A stretch of DNA of 64,000 nucleotides, taken from Opisthorchis felineus (lineage: Eukaryota; Platyhelminthes; Trematoda; Opisthorchiida; Opisthorchiidae). Positions 60,587-64,000 of this stretch are shown piece after piece. The DNA is taken from assembly GCA_004794785.1 (NCBI GenBank), contig SJOL01007436.1, positions 112,514-176,513 on the forward strand, written 5' to 3'. Under the pieces are notes generated by a model, which saw only the letters and a program-made list of their open reading frames with translations, did no database searches and was not told the DNA's origin. Numbering within the stretch: the first letter of the stretch is position 1; each line of letters starts with the position of its first letter. The position numbers were made by a program, and so were the translations under genes.

Positions 60587-61346
60587 ATGATGGTAACTTG
60601 CTGTTATCCAACTTGACGTTCTTTTAGGCAGCTTCCTCTACAGAACCGGCAAATATCTTCCAGTTTTCTGCAAAGGACATAGATGGACAGGAAATATCCT
60701 TGAAGAAATACGAGTAAGGTCAGGTTGCTAACTGGATGTTCGACCTTTAGGGGGTATGTGACGTTGATAGTCAACGTTGCATGCAAATGAGGTCTTACGG
60801 ACAAGAATTATCGCCAGCTACAGGACCTGCACACACGCCTGTCTGGCAAAGGACTCCGGATTCTCGCATTTCCTTGCAATCAGTTTGGTAATCAGGTACT
60901 TGGCTCCCGGTTGTTTACTCATCGAACTCAGGAACCGTGGCCTGAGGCAGAAATAAAACGTTGGGTCTCTGAGAAATTCGGTGTTACGTTCGACATGTTC
61001 AGCAAAATCGACGTCAATGGTAGTAATGCCCACCCGTTGTTCAAGTATCTGAAGAAAGAACAACACGGTTTCCTGGTAGAGTAAGCCGGGATTATATCAT
61101 TTTTATGAGGTTAAGTGCAATCAAGTGGAACTTTGGAAAGTTTTTAGTTGATCGTACTGGTAAACCAAGAAAACGGTATTCCCCACAAACGGATCCCTTG
61201 GTAAGTTTCGATCATTTTAAATAGTCCTACCATATTCAACACTCAGCATTCTCCGGTAAAAAGTCAGGGTTTTGTCTCGTGTGAGCGCCCCCTGGTACAC
61301 ACGGGTTGGTACAGTTCTCAACTCTATCTCATAGGTAATTTATTAG
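60587..61346 (+). CDS. Selenoprotein glutathione peroxidase (GPX4/PHGPx type)
   Basis: Exons at 60587-60592, 60628-60713, 60751-60895, 60932-61080, 61110-61200 and (tentative) 61335-61346 join in one frame. Introns are 35, 37, 36, 29 and 134 nt. The product has 159 residues plus a short end. Motifs: IFQFSAKDIDGQEISLKKYE; LIVNVACKUGLTDKNY, where U is TGA at 60788-60790 (residue 44); LRILAFPCNQFGNQEP; FDMFSKIDVNGSNAHPLFKY; IKWNFGKFLVDRTGKP. The catalytic tetrad is Sec44, Gln79, Trp135, Asn136, with spacing like GPX4. The enzyme reduces lipid hydroperoxides with glutathione, or thioredoxin-like donors, in the cytosol. The usual EPG after Gln is EPW here. A SECIS element is expected in the 3' UTR but I did not locate one. 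The N-terminus (Met-Met then a 35-nt intron) and the last exon are the weak points. Confidence 0.85.
60628..60713 (+). CDS. GPX exon 2 (N-terminal)
   Basis: The acceptor is gacgttcttttag and the donor gtaagg, ending in phase 2. It encodes PANIFQFSAKDIDGQEISLK and flanking residues, the first beta strands of the thioredoxin-like fold. Confidence 0.85.
60751..60895 (+). CDS. GPX exon 3 with Sec-TGA codon
   Basis: The acceptor is cgacctttag and the donor gtactt. TGA at 60788-60790 is the only stop in the frame and sits exactly where selenocysteine GPXs have U (VACKUG). Every other base of the exon is open and conserved, so a nonsense mutation is unlikely. Confidence 0.88.
60932..61080 (+). CDS. 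GPX exon 4
   Basis: The acceptor is catcgaactcag and the donor gtaagc, phase 0 to 2. It encodes the FDMFSKIDVNGSNAHPLF signature of the family. Confidence 0.88.
61110..61200 (+). CDS. GPX exon 5
   Basis: The acceptor is catttttatgag after a 29-nt intron and the donor is gtaagt. It carries KWNFGKFLVDRTGKP with the tetrad Trp and Asn. Confidence 0.85.
61335..61346 (+). CDS. GPX last exon, tentative
   Basis: A good acceptor (ttctcaactctatctcatag) is followed by gta att tat tag, adding Val-Ile-Tyr. GPX4-type proteins continue with PLVIEKDL at this point, so the Val-Ile fits but the rest is short. A different last exon further on is possible. Confidence 0.35.
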   Translation, partial: VIY

Positions 61347-62440
61347 TTATTTGTGGATTTACGAATGTCCATAGGGAGTATCTTCCGGCGACTTGCGGCT
61401 CGGCGTAAGTCACTGATGTCCCGTGCTTAGTATCCCGACTTTGGAAATGCCTTTGTCTGGGAAAGAGAGCACAGGAAAGCATTTTCCCTTGCGTATATGC
61501 TGTGGAATGCTGTCACTATTAGGCGTAGTGCTTGATCAATGAGCGTAGTAAGGCAGGGGTTTTAGTGTATCATGCAAGACACCGTTGTGCACGTGGTGTG
61601 CCTGTCCATAGTGATTTTCTCGATGGATCTAATTTGGACCTATATGTCTGAAACCTGACCACCCTGTAGTCCGAGCAACGGTCCTGGCAGGTGTACCTGG
61701 AAGTCCGGAGGCTGTGAAAAAGTACAGAGCCGGGTCTTCTGTTTACGCGGATGAACAAAGCCAGGGCAAGCAGTGGGGCCAGTTTGGGTCACTTGATCGC
61801 TGCCAATAGTAAGTTGATTGCGCATGTCCGGCACTAAGTTGCACAATTTGTGGGACCCTAATTATGTCGCGCCAGTCGTAACTCAGTACAACAGTTGAAT
61901 ATGTCGCGGCTAACGGCGCGAACGCAGTGCATACTGAAATAAATAAAGAACGCAAAATGTGACCCTGGTACCAGCATGAACTTTACAAGCAATTGGGGAA
62001 AATGACTATACGAAGCGTGGAACGACCAAAAAACAGGCAGCGCGTCACACAAAATTTCAAATCGCGGTCGAGGTGCACGGTAAAACAAAACCACTTGAAG
62101 CTTGTTAGGGAGAACCGAACGTAGGTGTACGCTACAAAGGAAGGATCACCTGGCGCCTTTCCTGTTGCGTACGCGGTCAGGAGAAGCCAATTCAGTAGTG
62201 AGTCAGAGCGTATGTTGTATCAGTTGTGTCACACACAGGGAATCGTGGTGTGTTTGAAGTGATGACGTTTGGGCTGTGCTGTGGAATCTGCTGTGATCCT
62301 GGGTATATCGTACCCGTAATGCCATCAGGGTGCCTTGGTCCCAGATGCTCATCACACCTTTCGACACGTGGATGGGTGACAAGATTGCATTACGCTGATG
62401 GTGCTTTCAAGGGTGGACGACAAACCTGAATAAAACGTGA
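61347..62440. other. Possible GPX 3' UTR and flank
   Basis: No protein family recognised. A selenocysteine insertion element would be expected in the first part. I checked ATGA/TGAT pairs by eye (e.g. 61751 to 61797) and none folds convincingly. An aataaa word occurs at about 62430. Confidence 0.35.
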
Positions 62441-62479
62441 TCACCGGTCTTCCTCGAAGTATATTTTTATGCGAGTCGC

Positions 62480-62706
62480 GCATTTAGCGCTGGACTGGGT
62501 GGTAAAGATAAAAAGATAATCGTTCATCTGTAACACCCTCTCGGTGTCTGGTGCCGTGCCACCCGTAGGAAGCACGAGGGCTGGGATACTACCAGGTTGC
62601 CCAAGCCTAGACAGGAAAAGTCGAGATGCAGAGGTCGGGTTCGAACCACGAACCTCCCGGTCAGTAAGTTCGCGCTGTAACCACTGAGGCATCCCTGGGT
62701 GGTAGA
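62480..62706 (-). repeat. tRNA-derived SINE
   Basis: The minus strand starts ccagggatgcctcagtggtt (A box tgcctcagtgg) and about 40 bases later has gtggttcgaacccgacc (B box ggttcgaaccc, near-consensus). A non-tRNA body follows (gcttgggcaacctggtagta ...), ending in a region with aaagataaaaagataat on the plus strand. Head, body and tail make it a SINE and not a functional tRNA gene, because the acceptor and anticodon stems do not close. Confidence 0.75.
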
Positions 62707-62765
62707 GCGGTGGTTGCTTACTTGAATAGCTCATTGTTCCCGTAGTGGACCTTTCATACGTAAGC

Positions 62766-64000
62766 CGTTACGACTGAATCTCCTACTCGCCGCCTGCCTT
62801 ATATATATCGTAGCATGTGTCTCATTCCGTCAGCCAGCCTGGTGCCAACGCGCTGGTGTCCTCCAACGGCATGCCGGCCACAAACTCAAATCGATCACAT
62901 TGCCATCAGTTACCGATGGCGTGGATCAATAACTGACTGTCGGTCGTTTTGGAACACATTTGTGGATTCTGACCACGCACTCGTCCGGAGTCGCTTCTCC
63001 CTACGTTTTCCAGGGCCGCGTAAGGTGCGGACAAATCGCTTGGCAACTGAAAGACTGGCAGACCCGGATGTTAGACGAACTTACCAGAATCGTCTCCTAG
63101 AATCTCTTCCAAATGCTCCACCATCAGATGCGAACTCATACTGGGACGAGATTGCCACTTCTTTGCATAGTGCTGGGAATTCTGCCTGTGGTACGGCACC
63201 ACGAGGCTCACTCAAGCACTGGATATCCGACCGAACGGTGGCACTCCTTAAATCTCGGAGAAATATCCCAGCCGGCCCCGAACATAACTTGACACGACGA
63301 AGTATCAGACGTCAAGTGAAGGCGAGCGTGCAAGCCGACCGTGAAGTGTGGTGGACACAGAAAGCCAAGGAAATGGAAGAGGCCCAGAAAGCCGGTAATG
63401 CCCGAAGATTATTTCAGTTGATCCGTGCGACCGGTCCCCGGAAACCACCTGTGAGCGAAACCATCAAGGATCGGAATGGAGTGACCATATCGAATAAAGA
63501 AGAACGCCTCGATCGGTGGGCCGAATACTTCGAACAACAATTGTCATGGCCACCAGCTGGCACTCATCTGGATCCCACAGGTGACGTAGAACCTTGGACG
63601 GTGAACGTGGAACCGCCTACGGCATCGGAGATTTATGACTGCATATGTTCTCTCAAGCGCCACCGAGCCTCTGGTCCGGATGACCTCCCACCCGCATTGT
63701 TCAAAGATGGGGGTGAAGTCCTCAGTCAGCGCTTGTCTGATCTGTTCGCTTGCATTTGGGAAAAGGAGTCTGTCCCAGACAACTGGGGAGAGTCGGTGAT
63801 AGTGCCCATTTTCAAAAAAGGGCCTCGTAGTGAGTGTGGCAACCACAGGGGGATCAGCTTGACCCCGGTCGTAACGAGACTGTTGGCGTCACTCGTGCTT
63901 CGTCGCCTTACGGTGGCTCGTGAAACACTGACTCGAGAGCAGCAAGCGGGATTCCGGCCTGGTAGGGATTGCGTTGACCAAATCTTCACACTTCGTCAGG
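62766..64000 (+). CDS. RTE-like endonuclease/reverse transcriptase, runs off the right edge
   Basis: One open frame of about 411 codons with no stop from 62766 to the window end. It contains the endonuclease tail (TQIDHIAISYRWRGSITD; FVDSDHALVRSRF with the catalytic Asp-His pair), a linker with a basic/Arg-rich segment, and RT motifs: SLKRHRASGPDDLPPALFKD, WGESVIVPIFKKGP, CGNHRGISLTPVVTRLLASL and AGFRPGRDCVDQIFTLRQ. The NHRGISL and FRPGR blocks fit RTE-type non-LTR elements. The frame is intact, so this may be a young copy. It is truncated at its 5' side (upstream of 62766 is a stop, and before that the SINE). Confidence 0.85.

Noticed and set aside
61751..61797. SECIS element for the GPX gene
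   Set aside because: ATGA and TGAT words are present at a suitable distance, but the sequence between them does not form the required stem.
62630..62706. Functional tRNA gene on the minus strand
   Set aside because: A and B boxes are present but the acceptor and anticodon stems do not pair; the body that follows marks it as a SINE.
1..64000. CRISPR arrays, bacterial operons or prophage
   Set aside because: No regularly spaced direct repeats, no bacterial-style gene packing and clear spliceosomal introns; this is eukaryotic DNA.

Overview
The window looks like nuclear DNA of a parasitic flatworm, most likely a digenean fluke. Four things suggest this: (i) a CsRn1-type Ty3/gypsy element whose primer-binding site nearly matches tRNA-Trp; (ii) Penelope-like, CR1-like and RTE-like retroelements with features common in trematodes; (iii) a glutathione peroxidase gene with an in-frame TGA (selenocysteine) codon and introns of only about 29-37 nt; (iv) a second gene whose introns run to kilobases. 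The exact species cannot be set from the sequence. An opisthorchiid-like fluke is my best guess, from remembered SINE and LTR families. One assembly gap (N) lies at 25851-25963.

Three protein-coding genes can be supported. A long coiled-coil protein on the plus strand runs from before the window to about 18.3 kb. Seven exons (1961-13478) join in one frame across canonical splice sites, and three more candidate exons lie at 15.3, 16.1 and 18.1 kb. An intronless, fully open casein kinase 1 alpha-like gene lies at 23157-24122 and is probably an expressed retrocopy. A GPX4-type selenoprotein glutathione peroxidase lies at 60587-61346. Its Sec codon is at 60788-60790, and a TATA box and a duplicated upstream block precede it.

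Most of the rest is repeats. There is a Penelope-like RT fragment inside an intron (3.7-4.65 kb), a palindromic MITE-like family (16.7, 18.9 and 40.5 kb) and a gapped LTR at 25.5 kb. A Penelope-like element with GIY-YIG remnants lies at 28.0-30.15 kb, with a hammerhead-like motif downstream of it at 26.3 kb. A mutated CsRn1-like gypsy element occupies 31.9-36.5 kb. A dispersed family recurs at 31.1, 46.8 and 55.9 kb, and a compound repeat with tandem units recurs at 49.1-49.8 and 58.4-59.6 kb. A CR1-like element on the minus strand fills 50.3-55.5 kb, and a decayed RTE-like element lies at 56.9-58.2 kb. The window ends with a tRNA-derived SINE and an open RTE-like RT frame that runs off the right edge.

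The region from 38.3 to 46.7 kb and several introns hold nothing I can recognise. I found no new multi-gene system. The most notable items are the hidden selenoprotein gene, the hammerhead-like motif near the Penelope element, and the two uncharacterised repeat families.
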